DNA of 64,000 nucleotides from Bacillus sp. RO3. Its GTDB lineage: Bacteria; Bacillota; Bacilli; Bacillales; Bacillaceae_B. The DNA lies in the NCBI RefSeq assembly GCF_012911895.1, contig NZ_JAAXCV010000027.1:175617-239616 (forward strand), in the 5' to 3' direction. Both the position numbers and the translations under genes were made by a program. This document shows, in pieces, positions 34,323 to 43,313 of the stretch. The stretch's first letter is position 1. Every line of letters begins with the position of its first letter. A model generated the notes under the pieces. The model saw nothing but the letters and a program-made list of their open reading frames with translations, was not told where the DNA came from and did no database searches.

Positions 34323-35216
34323 TCATGTACATATGTGGTGGTGTTCATCCAGTATCCTTTTCCCCTCTACTTGTATAGTGGAATGATGGATGCCGTATTC
34401 CTCATGAAGCAAAGTTGACAGCCTCAATAAAATCGAATCCCGATTCACCTCATCCTCCACCACAACGTGGCAGCTCAAGGCAGTGAAATCAGATGTGATG
34501 CACCACACATGAAGGTCATGGACTTCAATGACACCCAGGATAGCAGAAAGGCTTTTATTCACTTCTTCCGTATCGATTTCTTTCGGTGATCCTTCCATTA
34601 AGATATGGATGGAATCCTTTGTCACTCTCCATCCGGAAACGACGATGAGAAGGGCAACGATGACAGATGCAATGGGATCTGCCATGTTCCAGTTGAAGAA
34701 ATAGATTAATATACCTGCTGAAATGGCACCAACTGATCCCAACATGTCACCCAGTACATGAAGGAAGGCACTCCGAACATTCAAGTTATGTTCTGTATCT
34801 CCCCTCATTAATATCCACGCTACAAAGATGTTTACTGCGAGACCAATGAAGGCGATCACCATCATCGCCGGGGAAACCGCCGGAGTATCGATAAAACGAT
34901 GATATGCTTCCCAGAAAATATAAAGGGATACGAGAATTAACGTGATGCCATTTATAAAGGCGGCAAGAATTTCAAATCGTTTATAGCCATAAGTCTTTCC
35001 TTTATCCGAAGCCTTCTCTCCTATATAAAAAGCTGCGAGACTAAGCCCAAGGGCTGCTGCATCACTCAGCATATGTCCAGCATCTGAAAGAAGGGCGAGG
35101 CTGTTGGTGACAATTCCACCGATGATTTCCACAATCATAAAAGTGAAAATAAAAAGGAAGCTGATTAATAACGCTTTTTTATTCTGATTGTGTCCGTGGC
35201 TATGATCGTGACCCAC
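34323..35216 (-). CDS. czcD: Cation diffusion facilitator CzcD
   Basis: Zn/Cd/Co:proton antiporter of the CDF family, 297 residues, six membrane helices and a cytoplasmic C-terminal domain. A His-rich N-terminus (GHDHSHGHNQ) precedes helix 1. Metal-site residues are visible in helix 2 (LLSDAGHMLSDAA, about 38-50) and helix 5 (AFLHVLGDMLGS, about 151-162). The frame begins at GTG 35216; the ATG two bases upstream is out of frame. It lies 10 bp after cadA and forms an operon cadC-cadA-czcD. Confidence 0.94.
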   Translation of the reverse strand: MGHDHSHGHNQNKKALLISFLFIFTFMIVEIIGGIVTNSLALLSDAGHMLSDAAALGLSLAAFYIGEKASDKGKTYGYKRFEILAAFINGITLILVSLYIFWEAYHRFIDTPAVSPAMMVIAFIGLAVNIFVAWILMRGDTEHNLNVRSAFLHVLGDMLGSVGAISAGILIYFFNWNMADPIASVIVALLIVVSGWRVTKDSIHILMEGSPKEIDTEEVNKSLSAILGVIEVHDLHVWCITSDFTALSCHVVVEDEVNRDSILLRLSTLLHEEYGIHHSTIQVEGKRILDEHHHICT

Positions 35217-35226
35217 ATGACATCCC

Positions 35227-37338
35227 TCACTTCCTGTCCTTTACTTTTAGTAATCTCAGACCGTTCAATGTTACGAGCAGTGTTGCCCCCATATCCGCAA
35301 ATATGGCAATCCATAACGTAAGCCACCCTGGAATCACCAGTAATAAGGCAAGGAGCTTGATCCCGAGGGCAAATGAGATATTTTGCTTAATGATGGTCAG
35401 GGTCTTTCGACTGAGGCGGATGATATAGGGAAGTTTTGTCAGGTCGTCATTCATTAATGCAATATCTGCTGTTTCAAGCGCAGTATCTGTCCCTGCTCCC
35501 CCCATGGCAATTCCCACACTTGAGGCTGCAAGAGCGGGGGCATCGTTGACTCCATCCCCTACCATGGCTACTTTTCCATAGGCACCCATGTATTCCTTTA
35601 TGAAGGTTAATTTTTCCTCAGGCAGCAGGCCTGCCTTCATTTCTTTAACCCCGATCCTTTTTTCAATCGTCCTTGCCGTATTTTCATGATCTCCCGTCAG
35701 CATCATCGTGTGCTCGATTCCTAATTGATGCAGGCTGTCGATGATTTCCCTGCTTGTTTCCCGAACTTCATCTGCCACCGCGACAAGAGCCAAAGAAGTC
35801 CCTTCCCTTCCAAACACCATAACTGTTTTCCCTTCGCTCCGAAGTTTCTCGACTTCGGAAGAAAGAGGGTCTGTAAAGAATGTATCTACCCCAAGGAAAT
35901 ATCGTTCGCCTTCAATTAGGCCGCTTATTCCTTTACCGGTATGGGATTGAAAGTCAGACACCTCACAGTCCCTATACTCAATATGAAGTTCTTCCGCCTT
36001 TTTCAAGAACGCTTGGGCAAGTGGATGCTGGGAATGAAATTCGAGTGCCGACATCTTCATCCACAGCTCTTCCTCGCGAACCTCTCCTAAACGGACGAGA
36101 TCAGTCACCACTGGCTCTCCTTTTGTAAGCGTGCCTGTCTTGTCAAAGGCAACAGCCTTTAATCGCCCTAACTCCTCTAAATACACACCACCTTTTATCA
36201 GAATGCCGTTTTTGGCTGCATTCCCAATAGCAGTGACGATGGCAACCGGAGTCGATATGACAAGGGCACACGGACAGCCTACCACGAGGACGGATAGTCC
36301 CTGATACACCCACGTCCCCCATTCTCCTCCAAAAAGTAAAGGAGGAAGGACGGCAACAAGGAATGCGATGACCATGATGATCGGGGTATAATATTTAGCG
36401 AAGACGTCCACAAATGCCTGAGAAGGCGCCCTCTCTCCCTGGGCTTCTTCAACGAGATGAATGATCTTGGCAAGTGTCGTGTCTTGGATTCTTTTTGTTA
36501 CTCTAACCTTTAAATATCCTTCTTCGTTTAAGGTTCCTGCAAAAACTGCATCACCCTCAAGTTTTTCAACAGGGACAGATTCTCCTGTGATAGCTGCCTG
36601 ATTGATGAATGATGACCCTTCGAGAATCTCACCATCCATGGCGATCTTCTGACCTGGTTTCACCACCATGATGTCGCCGACTTCAATATCTTCGGCATCA
36701 ACGGACAACTCTTTTCCATTCCGGAGGATAACTGCCTGGGGAGGGGCAATGTCCATAAGTGAGCGAATCGATTCCCGGGCTTTATCCATGGAGTAAGACT
36801 CCAGGACTTCACTGATGGCAAAAAGAAGGACAACAATCGCCCCTTCCCCCCATTCACCGATAAGTGCCGCTCCGATAATGGCAATGGTCATTAAGGTTCT
36901 CATATCGAACTCCAGCTGGAGAAGGTTTTTAAACCCTGTTTTGAATAATCGATATCCCCCGATCACAATCGATGCTGCGAACGAGAGAGTAGCAAGGATT
37001 TGATGGTTGCTGATTCCAGATGCCTGAAAAGAATATGCCAGTAAAATGAATAGCACTGAATAAAGCAAATGCTTATATTTCGCATAGAAAGGTTCTTTCT
37101 CTTCCGTTTTCTTTTTCATTCCGTCCTCTGTTAAGCGTAGTCCTTCAAATGCCCCGGCTTTTTCTACTGATTCCTTCGTAGTTTCGCCGTAAACAGTAAT
37201 CTTTGCCGCTCCAAAGTTCACTTTTGCGTCTACTACCCCTTCAAGATGCTGAACGTTTTTTTCAAACTTCGCTGCACAGCCTGCACAGGTAAAGCCCTCG
37301 ACCCGGTAAGTATGCTTATGCGCAGGTTTACTTGTCAC
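35227..37338 (-). CDS. cadA: Heavy-metal P1B-type ATPase CadA
   Basis: Exports Cd(II), Zn(II) or Pb(II). The 703-residue protein has an N-terminal metal-binding domain with [11 protein letters not shown] (about 16-26), the CPC ion-path motif [11 protein letters not shown] (about 352-362), the phosphorylation site AFDKTGTLT (about 395-403) and the hinge GDGVNDAPA. Start GTG 37338 is fixed by GGAGGTGG in the end of cadC, and the two genes overlap by 11 bp. A longer frame to 37377 lies wholly inside cadC and is rejected. Confidence 0.95.
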   Translation of the reverse strand: MTSKPAHKHTYRVEGFTCAGCAAKFEKNVQHLEGVVDAKVNFGAAKITVYGETTKESVEKAGAFEGLRLTEDGMKKKTEEKEPFYAKYKHLLYSVLFILLAYSFQASGISNHQILATLSFAASIVIGGYRLFKTGFKNLLQLEFDMRTLMTIAIIGAALIGEWGEGAIVVLLFAISEVLESYSMDKARESIRSLMDIAPPQAVILRNGKELSVDAEDIEVGDIMVVKPGQKIAMDGEILEGSSFINQAAITGESVPVEKLEGDAVFAGTLNEEGYLKVRVTKRIQDTTLAKIIHLVEEAQGERAPSQAFVDVFAKYYTPIIMVIAFLVAVLPPLLFGGEWGTWVYQGLSVLVVGCPCALVISTPVAIVTAIGNAAKNGILIKGGVYLEELGRLKAVAFDKTGTLTKGEPVVTDLVRLGEVREEELWMKMSALEFHSQHPLAQAFLKKAEELHIEYRDCEVSDFQSHTGKGISGLIEGERYFLGVDTFFTDPLSSEVEKLRSEGKTVMVFGREGTSLALVAVADEVRETSREIIDSLHQLGIEHTMMLTGDHENTARTIEKRIGVKEMKAGLLPEEKLTFIKEYMGAYGKVAMVGDGVNDAPALAASSVGIAMGGAGTDTALETADIALMNDDLTKLPYIIRLSRKTLTIIKQNISFALGIKLLALLLVIPGWLTLWIAIFADMGATLLVTLNGLRLLKVKDRK

Positions 37339-37699
37339 GTTCTTCCACCTCCATCTGATGCGCCACGGCAATTTCAATCAATTGTTTTACATGATGATCA
37401 TCCAGTGAATAATAAACAAGCTTCCCTCTTTTTCTGAATTTGGCCAGGCCCTGCTTTTTCAATAATCGTAAATGATGGGATGCTGTTGCTGTTGAAGCAC
37501 CCACGATATTGGCCACATCGCAAACACATAATTCATCTTCGATGGTTAGCGCATAGGCTATTTTCATTCTTGTCTGATCCGAAAGTGCCTTAAATATTTC
37601 GGCCACCTTAAAGCTATTTTGTGTCGAGATCATTGATTTTAAGCGGTTGACCTTTTCATCCTCAACACATGCTACTTGGCACACTTCTGTCTCTTTCAT
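37328..37699 (-). CDS. cadC: ArsR-family metal-sensing repressor CadC
   Basis: A 123-residue repressor that leaves DNA on binding Cd, Pb or Zn. The N-terminal Cys pair ([10 protein letters not shown], about 4-13) and the helix-3 ELCVCDVAN (about 55-63) form the CadC metal site. The HTH is [24 protein letters not shown] in outline, with C-terminal [16 protein letters not shown] zinc-site residues. The ATG at 37699 is preferred to 37768, which lies in the promoter region. Operators overlap its promoter, so it should repress the cadC-cadA-czcD operon. Confidence 0.93.
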   Translation of the reverse strand: MKETEVCQVACVEDEKVNRLKSMISTQNSFKVAEIFKALSDQTRMKIAYALTIEDELCVCDVANIVGASTATASHHLRLLKKQGLAKFRKRGKLVYYSLDDHHVKQLIEIAVAHQMEVEERDK

Positions 37700-37717
37700 T
37701 CCTACTGCACCCCTCAC

Positions 37718-37737
37718 ATTCAAATGCCCTTTTGAAT
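37718..37737. promoter_or_regulatory. CadC-type operator, downstream copy
   Basis: The inverted repeat ATTCAAATGCCCTTTTGAAT lies just downstream of the -10 element. The TTCAAA...TTTGAA core is that of CadC/SmtB-type operators. Confidence 0.75.
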
Positions 37738-37739
37738 AT

Positions 37740-37768
37740 AGTATAAAAGAAAGCACAAAAATGTTCAA
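37740..37768 (-). promoter_or_regulatory. cadC promoter
   Basis: On the minus strand, -35 TTGAAC (37763-37768) and -10 TATACT (37740-37745) are spaced by 17 bp. One operator overlaps the -35 and another lies beyond the -10, an arrangement suited to repression. Confidence 0.78.
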
Positions 37769-37783
37769 ACGTTCTTTTGAATG
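37763..37783. promoter_or_regulatory. CadC-type operator, upstream copy
   Basis: The inverted repeat GTTCAAACGTTC-TTTTGAATG overlaps the -35 element and shares the TTCAAA/TTTGAA core with the copy at 37718-37737. Confidence 0.7.
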
Positions 37784-37841
37784 TTATCCATTTTCACCTA
37801 ATAAAAGGATTTAATGAAACAACCTGGTGTAAAAAGCTATA

Positions 37842-37872
37842 AAAAAAAAGCCCCGGCAAAGCCCGGGACTTA
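37842..37872 (-). terminator. Intrinsic terminator
   Basis: On the minus strand, AAGTCCCGG pairs with CCGGGGCTT (one G-U) and a run of eight or more T follows. Confidence 0.88.
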
Positions 37873-37885
37873 AATGAAGTACATA

Positions 37886-38215
37886 TTAATTTTGCTGAAG
37901 TTTTTTACGATCTCTTTTCATAAAGAGATCCAGGGTAACCCAGAAAACCACAGATGTTAACGCATAAGTGGCAATACCGAAATAAATGTCTTCTGTTTTC
38001 CAGTCTAATCGTGGAATAAGCAGGCCGAGTACGCCTGATAATATATAATAGCCGCCAATTAGTTGCAGATACAATCGTCCGGAATCGGTCTTGATATTTT
38101 CGAGATAACCTTTTCCTGCCTTTCCGAAGAAAATGGCTATTCCTCTTAATATGACATAAACAGAAAAGGCAATGATAAGGGCTACAACAAACTCTTGATT
38201 AAAAACGTCTGCCAT
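37886..38215 (-). CDS. Three-helix membrane protein, hypothetical
   Basis: A 109-residue protein with three hydrophobic helices (about 10-30, 50-67 and 82-98), linked by a basic loop (FGKAGKGYLENIKTDSGRL) and ending in a Lys/Arg-rich tail. The family is not recognised beyond a small DUF-type membrane protein of Bacillus. The ATG at 38215 is chosen behind a GGAAAGGAG-like site. It is monocistronic with a good terminator. It lies between cadC and the CorC gene; no role can be inferred. Confidence 0.7.
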   Translation of the reverse strand: MADVFNQEFVVALIIAFSVYVILRGIAIFFGKAGKGYLENIKTDSGRLYLQLIGGYYILSGVLGLLIPRLDWKTEDIYFGIATYALTSVVFWVTLDLFMKRDRKKLQQN

Positions 38216-38440
38216 AATCGTTCTCCTTTCCAACTATTCACATCCTGAATGGTTGTGTTGTCCATTCCAATTCTTGATGATGAAAGCAATTAACATTTTG
38301 TCATTAAGAAACATTGTACTCACTGAGAGAACTTTCGGTCATGGACAAGAATGTGATACTTTTAAAAGGATATACTCAATGCATGGGAATTTCAAGTGCT
38401 ATCGTCACTCATTTTTTACGGAAACATGACTTTTCTATTC

Positions 38441-38500
38441 AGGAGGTGTGAAAAGCCGAGAAGGGCAACTTAACTCCCCTTCATAGGCTTATGCCCATTG
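38441..38500 (+). promoter_or_regulatory. Shine-Dalgarno and start codon separated by a hairpin
   Basis: AGGAGGTG (38441-38448) is 50 nt upstream of the only usable start, TTG 38498. In between, AAGCC/GGCTT and GAAGGG/CCCTTC form a strong hairpin (38453-38490). Folding would bring the ribosome site within roughly ten nucleotides of the TTG. An in-frame stop at 38471-38473 excludes an earlier start. Confidence 0.5.
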
Positions 38501-39823
38501 GACATTCTACTTAATTTATTTCTTGTTGCTATCTTAATTGGACTGACTGCCTTTTTCGTGGCCTCGGAGTTTGCCATCGTAAAAGTCAGAAGCACTCGAA
38601 TCGATCAGCTGGTATCTGAAGGAAATCAAACCGCCATAGCGGCTAAAAGGGTCATTTCCCACCTAGACGAATACCTGTCTGCCTGTCAGTTAGGCATCAC
38701 CATCACAGCCCTTGGTCTAGGATGGTTGGGTGAGCCGACCATCGAAACCCTGCTTCATCCCTTATTCGAAAAATTTGACATGAATCCATCCATCACCAGT
38801 ATCATTTCATTCGGGCTTGCTTTTTCCATTATCACCTTTTTGCATGTTGTTGTGGGCGAATTGGCTCCTAAGACTTTTGCGATTCAAAAAGCTGAAAAAA
38901 TCACTCTATTATTCGCCCGACCATTGATATGGTTCTACCGCATCGCCTACCCTTTCATTTGGACACTGAATGGTTCTGCAAGGGTACTTACGGGGTTATT
39001 CGGCTTGAAACCCTCTTCTGAACATGAAATTGCCCATTCAGAGGAAGAACTTCGAATCATTTTATCCGACAGCTATAAGAGTGGGGAAATCAATTCCTCT
39101 GAGTTTAAGTACGTCAATAAAATATTTGAATTCGACGAACGAATCGCAAAAGAAATCATGGTCCCAAGAACCAATATTGTGACCTTGTCCGCTGAATTGA
39201 CGATAGATGAAGCACTTACCATTATCAAGAAAGAACGTTATACGAGATATCCTGTCGTGGAAGGGGATAAAGACAATATCCTGGGTATTGTGAATGTAAA
39301 GGAACTTCTGACCACACTTGTCGATCACAAGGCCGAACATGAAGATTTGACATCTTTTATCAAGCCTGTGATTCGTGTCATTGAAACCATTCCTATCCAG
39401 GCATTACTCGTCAAACTTCAAAAAGAGCGCTCTACAATGGCCGTTCTCCTCGATGAATATGGCGGAACTGCCGGTCTCGTTACCGTTGAAGATATCATTG
39501 AAGAAATCGTAGGGGAGATCAGGGACGAATTTGATATCGATGAAATACCTGAAGTGCAGCAGGTTAAAGAAAATCAGTATATCTTCGATGCCGTCATGCT
39601 CATTGAAGATGTCAATAATCTATTGGGGATTGACATCGAGGAAGATGAGGTCGACACAATCGGGGGATGGTTCCTGACCCAGAAATACGAAGTGAAACTG
39701 AATGATAAAATCGAGGAACAAGGGTACTGCTTCAGAGTGAAGGAAATCGATGGTCATCACATCCTGTATCTGGAAGTAACCAAGTTACATGATAGCCATG
39801 ATGAAAAGAACGAGTCCACTTGA
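38498..39823 (+). CDS. CorC/HlyC (CNNM-type) transporter with CBS domains
   Basis: A 441-residue membrane protein of the hemolysin-C/CNNM family, linked to Mg2+ or other cation efflux. It has a DUF21 membrane domain (about 1-180; first helix [20 protein letters not shown]), two CBS domains (about 215-335; [21 protein letters not shown]) and a C-terminal CorC_HlyC domain (about 355-430). TTG 38498 is forced by an upstream in-frame stop, and the protein starts where homologs do. Its ribosome site is displaced by a hairpin. Terminated at once downstream. Confidence 0.9.
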   Translation: MDILLNLFLVAILIGLTAFFVASEFAIVKVRSTRIDQLVSEGNQTAIAAKRVISHLDEYLSACQLGITITALGLGWLGEPTIETLLHPLFEKFDMNPSITSIISFGLAFSIITFLHVVVGELAPKTFAIQKAEKITLLFARPLIWFYRIAYPFIWTLNGSARVLTGLFGLKPSSEHEIAHSEEELRIILSDSYKSGEINSSEFKYVNKIFEFDERIAKEIMVPRTNIVTLSAELTIDEALTIIKKERYTRYPVVEGDKDNILGIVNVKELLTTLVDHKAEHEDLTSFIKPVIRVIETIPIQALLVKLQKERSTMAVLLDEYGGTAGLVTVEDIIEEIVGEIRDEFDIDEIPEVQQVKENQYIFDAVMLIEDVNNLLGIDIEEDEVDTIGGWFLTQKYEVKLNDKIEEQGYCFRVKEIDGHHILYLEVTKLHDSHDEKNEST

Positions 39824-39838
39824 CGACTCGTTCTTTTC
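39803..39838 (+). terminator. Intrinsic terminator of the CorC-type gene
   Basis: GAAAAGAACGAGTC pairs with GACTCGTTCTTTTC. The 5' arm overlaps the last codons of the gene. Confidence 0.88.
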
Positions 39839-39951
39839 ATTATGGTTTCGTTTTCAAGAAAAAAAGACAATAGCTGAAACAAATCCCCGCCTGGAATAAT
39901 TCATTTCAAACAATGGAAAGATAAACAACAAACATTTAGGAGAGGTGAATT

Positions 39952-41238
39952 ATGACTAGCATCATTGTTGGTTTAATCCTGCTTATGGTCTTGGCCTATT
40001 TAGGCTGGTCGATTATTTGGATCGCCCCCCTGGTAGCAGGATTAGTGGCGGTCATGAGCGGTCTCGACCTGCTGCCTGCGTATACAGAAACATATATGAC
40101 CGGATTTGTGGATTTCGCAAAGGAGTGGTTTCCCGTTTTCCTTTTCGGAGCCATATTCGGAAAACTGATGGAGGATGTGGGGGCCGCACAATCCGTCGCA
40201 TTTAAAATCACAAACTTAATAGGAAAAGATAGAGCCATTCTTGGGGTTCTGATAGCAGCGGCGGTTTTAACCTATGGAGGTGTCAGTTTATTTGTTGTTG
40301 TATTTGCCATCTATCCCCTGGCTATTGCCATGTTCAGAGAAGCGGATATCACACGGAAACTATTGCCGCCGACGTTTGTATTGGGTGCTTTCACGTTTAC
40401 GATGACGGCCATTCCAGGTACACCGCAGATTCAGAACTTAATACCCATCGATTATTTCAAAACCTCTCCAACAGCCGCTCCCATCATTGGTATCGTCGGT
40501 GGATTGATCATGGCGGCAGGCGGATATTTTTATTTAAGGTGGCGTCAAAAGCAGTTCACCAGTAAAGGGGATACGTTCACAGAGCCTAAAGGTGGAAATG
40601 ACGTGAAAGAGATCAAGGAATCAGAGCTTCCGAATTTCTACTTATCTTTTCTCCCTCTTGTCATTGTCGTCGTCACTCTGAATGTTTTCAAGTGGAACAT
40701 CCTGACTGCCTTACTGGTAGGGATCCTTTCCATATTGATCATCAACTTCAAGCATTATAAGAAATTCATTCCCGCCGTGAATGGTGGAGCAAAAGGCTCC
40801 GTTATGGCGGTCATTAACACGAGTGCCGCCGTCGGTTTCGGAGCGGTCGTCACGGCTGCCCCGGGATTCAAGACGTTAACCAAATTGATCCTTGGCATCA
40901 AAGGAAATCCGGTCATCTCAGAAGCTATCGCCGTCCAGACATTAGCGGCCATCACCGGTTCTGCCTCCGGAGGTATGGGGATCGCCCTTGAGGCTCTGGG
41001 AGATAAATATTATGAGCTTTCTCAAACGAGCGGCATCAGTGCAGAAGCGTTCCACAGAATCGCTTCCATTTCATCAGGGGCTTCAATCCTGCCTCATAAT
41101 GGTGCACTCCTGACCTTATTTGCCGTAACAGGGCTGACCCATAAAGATTCATATTTGGACGTTGCAGTTGTAGGTTTGCTCATACCCACCATCGCAGAAA
41201 TTGTGTCGATCATCCTGGCGAATATGGGAATTTATTAA
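39952..41238 (+). CDS. GntP-family permease, probable hydroxybutyrate transporter
   Basis: A 428-residue H+-coupled symporter with about 11-12 hydrophobic segments. Segments such as LTYGGVSLFVVVFAIYPLA (about 103-121), FTMTAIPGTPQIQNLIP (about 144-160) and the late SGASILPHNGAL near 376 match GntP-like carriers. AGGAGAGGTGAATT precedes the ATG. It lies 20 bp upstream of a 3-hydroxybutyrate dehydrogenase. B. subtilis has the same pairing (yxjC with yxjF), so 3-hydroxybutyrate is the likely substrate. Confidence 0.88.
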   Translation: MTSIIVGLILLMVLAYLGWSIIWIAPLVAGLVAVMSGLDLLPAYTETYMTGFVDFAKEWFPVFLFGAIFGKLMEDVGAAQSVAFKITNLIGKDRAILGVLIAAAVLTYGGVSLFVVVFAIYPLAIAMFREADITRKLLPPTFVLGAFTFTMTAIPGTPQIQNLIPIDYFKTSPTAAPIIGIVGGLIMAAGGYFYLRWRQKQFTSKGDTFTEPKGGNDVKEIKESELPNFYLSFLPLVIVVVTLNVFKWNILTALLVGILSILIINFKHYKKFIPAVNGGAKGSVMAVINTSAAVGFGAVVTAAPGFKTLTKLILGIKGNPVISEAIAVQTLAAITGSASGGMGIALEALGDKYYELSQTSGISAEAFHRIASISSGASILPHNGALLTLFAVTGLTHKDSYLDVAVVGLLIPTIAEIVSIILANMGIY

Positions 41239-41258
41239 TAACGAGGAGGAAATGAAAA

Positions 41259-42035
41259 ATGGTAAACGATAAAGTAGTATTCATTACCGGTGCTGCAAGG
41301 GGCATCGGATTTGAAATTGGAGAGCACTTTGCTCAAAATGGTGCAAAGGTAGTTCTTTCTGATATCAATCAAGAAGGCCTTGATGAAGCGGTTGAGGAAT
41401 TAAAAGACAGAGGATTCGAAGCTATCGGGATTAAATGTGACGTTACCAATGAAGAAGAAGTGAAGTCCGGAATCGATAAAACGGTAGAACACTATGGGCG
41501 AATTGACGTCTTGATCAATAATGCAGGCATTCAACACGTGGCACCCATTGAAGAATTTCCTATAGAAAAGTTTGAGCTGCTGATCAAAATCATGCTCACT
41601 GCCCCATTTATTGCAACAAAATTTGCTTTTCCTCATATGAAAAAACAAAAATTCGGCCGCATCATCAACATGGCTTCTATCAACGGATTAATCGGGTTTG
41701 CCGGTAAAGCAGCCTATAACAGCGCCAAGCATGGAGTAATCGGATTGACCAAAGTCTCTGCATTGGAAGGTGCAGAGCATGGTATTACCGTTAATGCCCT
41801 CTGCCCTGGATACGTGGACACCCCACTTGTCCGGAACCAGTTACAGGATATTTCAACCACACGCGGGGTTGAGCTTGAAAAAGTATTGGAGGATGTTATT
41901 TATCCCCTCGTTCCACAAAAAAGATTACTATCGGTTGAAGAAATCGCAGACTACACCATTTTCCTATCAAGTGACAAAGCAAAAGGTGTAACAGGTCAGG
42001 CCGTTGTCTTGGATGGCGGGTATACTGCTCAATAA
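41259..42035 (+). CDS. bdh: D-3-hydroxybutyrate dehydrogenase
   Basis: Oxidises 3-hydroxybutyrate to acetoacetate with NAD+. The 258-residue classical SDR has the cofactor glycine motif TGAARGIGFEIGE (about 9-21), the NNAG motif near 89, catalytic Ser in MASINGLIGFA (about 142-152) and Y-x3-K in AAYNSAKHGVIG (about 155-166). The late segments ALCPGYVDTPLV and VTGQAVVLDGGYTAQ are typical of this subfamily. AGGAGGAAATGAAAA precedes the ATG. It forms an operon with the GntP permease. Confidence 0.92.
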   Translation: MVNDKVVFITGAARGIGFEIGEHFAQNGAKVVLSDINQEGLDEAVEELKDRGFEAIGIKCDVTNEEEVKSGIDKTVEHYGRIDVLINNAGIQHVAPIEEFPIEKFELLIKIMLTAPFIATKFAFPHMKKQKFGRIINMASINGLIGFAGKAAYNSAKHGVIGLTKVSALEGAEHGITVNALCPGYVDTPLVRNQLQDISTTRGVELEKVLEDVIYPLVPQKRLLSVEEIADYTIFLSSDKAKGVTGQAVVLDGGYTAQ

Positions 42036-42049
42036 AGAGAACGAGACTA

Positions 42050-42076
42050 AACGGATCAGAACCCTGATCCGTTTTA
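42050..42076 (+). terminator. Intrinsic terminator of the permease-bdh operon
   Basis: ACGGATCAG (42051-42059) pairs with CTGATCCGT (42064-42072) around AACC, then TTTATTT. Confidence 0.9.
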
Positions 42077-42164
42077 TTTGATTTTCATTAAACTACCCAT
42101 ATCTTCATTCAGCTTTTCGATGTAAAATATTGTTATTAAGGGATGACGGTAGTGAAAAGGAGAC

Positions 42165-42797
42165 ATGATGAAAATCTATTGGCAAATCAGCTACTTTGTA
42201 ATTGGATTACTCATTTTCAGCTATGGGATCAGTCTGTCCATCAACGTGCAGTATCTGGGAATTCATCCATGGGATGTACTAAACATCGCCATGTATGAAA
42301 AGCTGGGATTTACAATCGGGACATGGAACATCGTTGTGGGGGCGGTTCTGATTACATGTACACTGATATTAAAAGGGAAACATGTCAGGATCGGCACCAT
42401 CCTGAACGGCGTGCTGGTGGGCATACTGGTAGACTTTTTTCTATATTTCGATTTGCTTCCACCTCAAACGAACGTCATTACGGATGTTCTCCTTCTCGTA
42501 TCAGCGATTATCTTGATGGGGATCGGCGGTGGTTTATATTCGGCGGCTCACCTTGGCACAGGACCCCGGGACGGGTTTATGCTGACTATTTCAGATCTGA
42601 CCCATTTATCCATCAGCAGGGTGCGTATCATTTGTGAATGTGCTGTTTTACTCATTGGACTCCTTCTCGGTGGCCCGGTGTTCATCTTCACATTTATTTA
42701 TACATTCATTCAAAGTCCCATTTTCCAGAAATCGTTCTTGTTTTTTACCGAAACACTAAACTCCCGTTTTTCAAAAGGAAATCATGTAAGTATGTAA
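42165..42797 (+). CDS. YczE/YyaS-family membrane protein
   Basis: A 210-residue integral membrane protein with about five helices and the conserved segments GIHPWDVLNIAM (about 32-43) and GTGPRDGFMLTISD (about 132-145), both diagnostic of the YczE/YyaS/YitT-like group. YczE of B. subtilis affects lipopeptide synthesis, but the molecular function is not known. GTGAAAAGGAGACATG leads into the ATG. Single gene with its own terminator. Confidence 0.85.
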   Translation: MMKIYWQISYFVIGLLIFSYGISLSINVQYLGIHPWDVLNIAMYEKLGFTIGTWNIVVGAVLITCTLILKGKHVRIGTILNGVLVGILVDFFLYFDLLPPQTNVITDVLLLVSAIILMGIGGGLYSAAHLGTGPRDGFMLTISDLTHLSISRVRIICECAVLLIGLLLGGPVFIFTFIYTFIQSPIFQKSFLFFTETLNSRFSKGNHVSM

Positions 42798-42831
42798 AGG
42801 GACAGATTTCCATGTGACAGTCTGTCCCTTT
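42796..42831. terminator. Intrinsic terminator (GGGACAGA type)
   Basis: AAAGGGACAGA (42796-42806) pairs with TCTGTCCCTTT (42821-42831). It separates two convergent genes. Confidence 0.85.
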
Positions 42832-42836
42832 CTGTA

Positions 42837-43181
42837 TCATGTCATCTCGCATGCGACCAGTCCATATTGTTGATAAGGATCCAGTTCCTTGATAAAGTGA
42901 AATATCAGTTGAACCTGATCATGATCCATATCCCGCTTATAATATTCTTCCAAGACCATCAGCATTTCATCCGGGTACATCAAACAGGTGTGACTTCCCC
43001 AATCCGTTTGTCTTCCTTCTATCTTTTTATGGTATATCCCGTCCAACAGAGAGAAGAATAGATCGTACCCTTTCGGGAAAAATGGACTGATCCTTTTTGG
43101 GTAATTGTGATTCCAGTCCCCTCCTTCATAGTGAAATGTCCGGTCTGATAAATCTCCGATAAAGACTTCCACATCGGCCAT
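42837..43181 (-). CDS. Hypothetical protein
   Basis: A 114-residue soluble acidic protein (MADVEVFIGDLSDRTFHYEG at the start) rich in aromatic residues and histidine. No membrane segment or known motif is visible. AGGAGGTGATAAG precedes the ATG, so it is very likely translated. It is monocistronic, convergent with the yczE-like gene. I do not recognise the family. Confidence 0.72.
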   Translation of the reverse strand: MADVEVFIGDLSDRTFHYEGGDWNHNYPKRISPFFPKGYDLFFSLLDGIYHKKIEGRQTDWGSHTCLMYPDEMLMVLEEYYKRDMDHDQVQLIFHFIKELDPYQQYGLVACEMT

Positions 43182-43264
43182 CTTATCACCTCCTAAAGTC
43201 TATAATCACCTCTATTAGTATGTATAAGCCCGTCCCCGTTTTTAGAACCTTTTTGTTTAAATAG

Positions 43265-43305
43265 AAAAAAATAAGCCGCTTTATGGATCTCACCTTAAAG
43301 CGACT
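43265..43305 (-). terminator. Intrinsic terminator of spoVR
   Basis: On the minus strand, AGTCGCTTTA pairs with TAAAGCGGCT (one G-U) and TATTTTTT follows. Confidence 0.85.
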
Positions 43306-43313
43306 CTTGATCA

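Noticed and set aside
38491..38514. ATG 38491 as start of the CorC-type gene
   Set aside because: The ATG is in another frame and meets a stop after seven codons; TTG 38498 opens the conserved frame.
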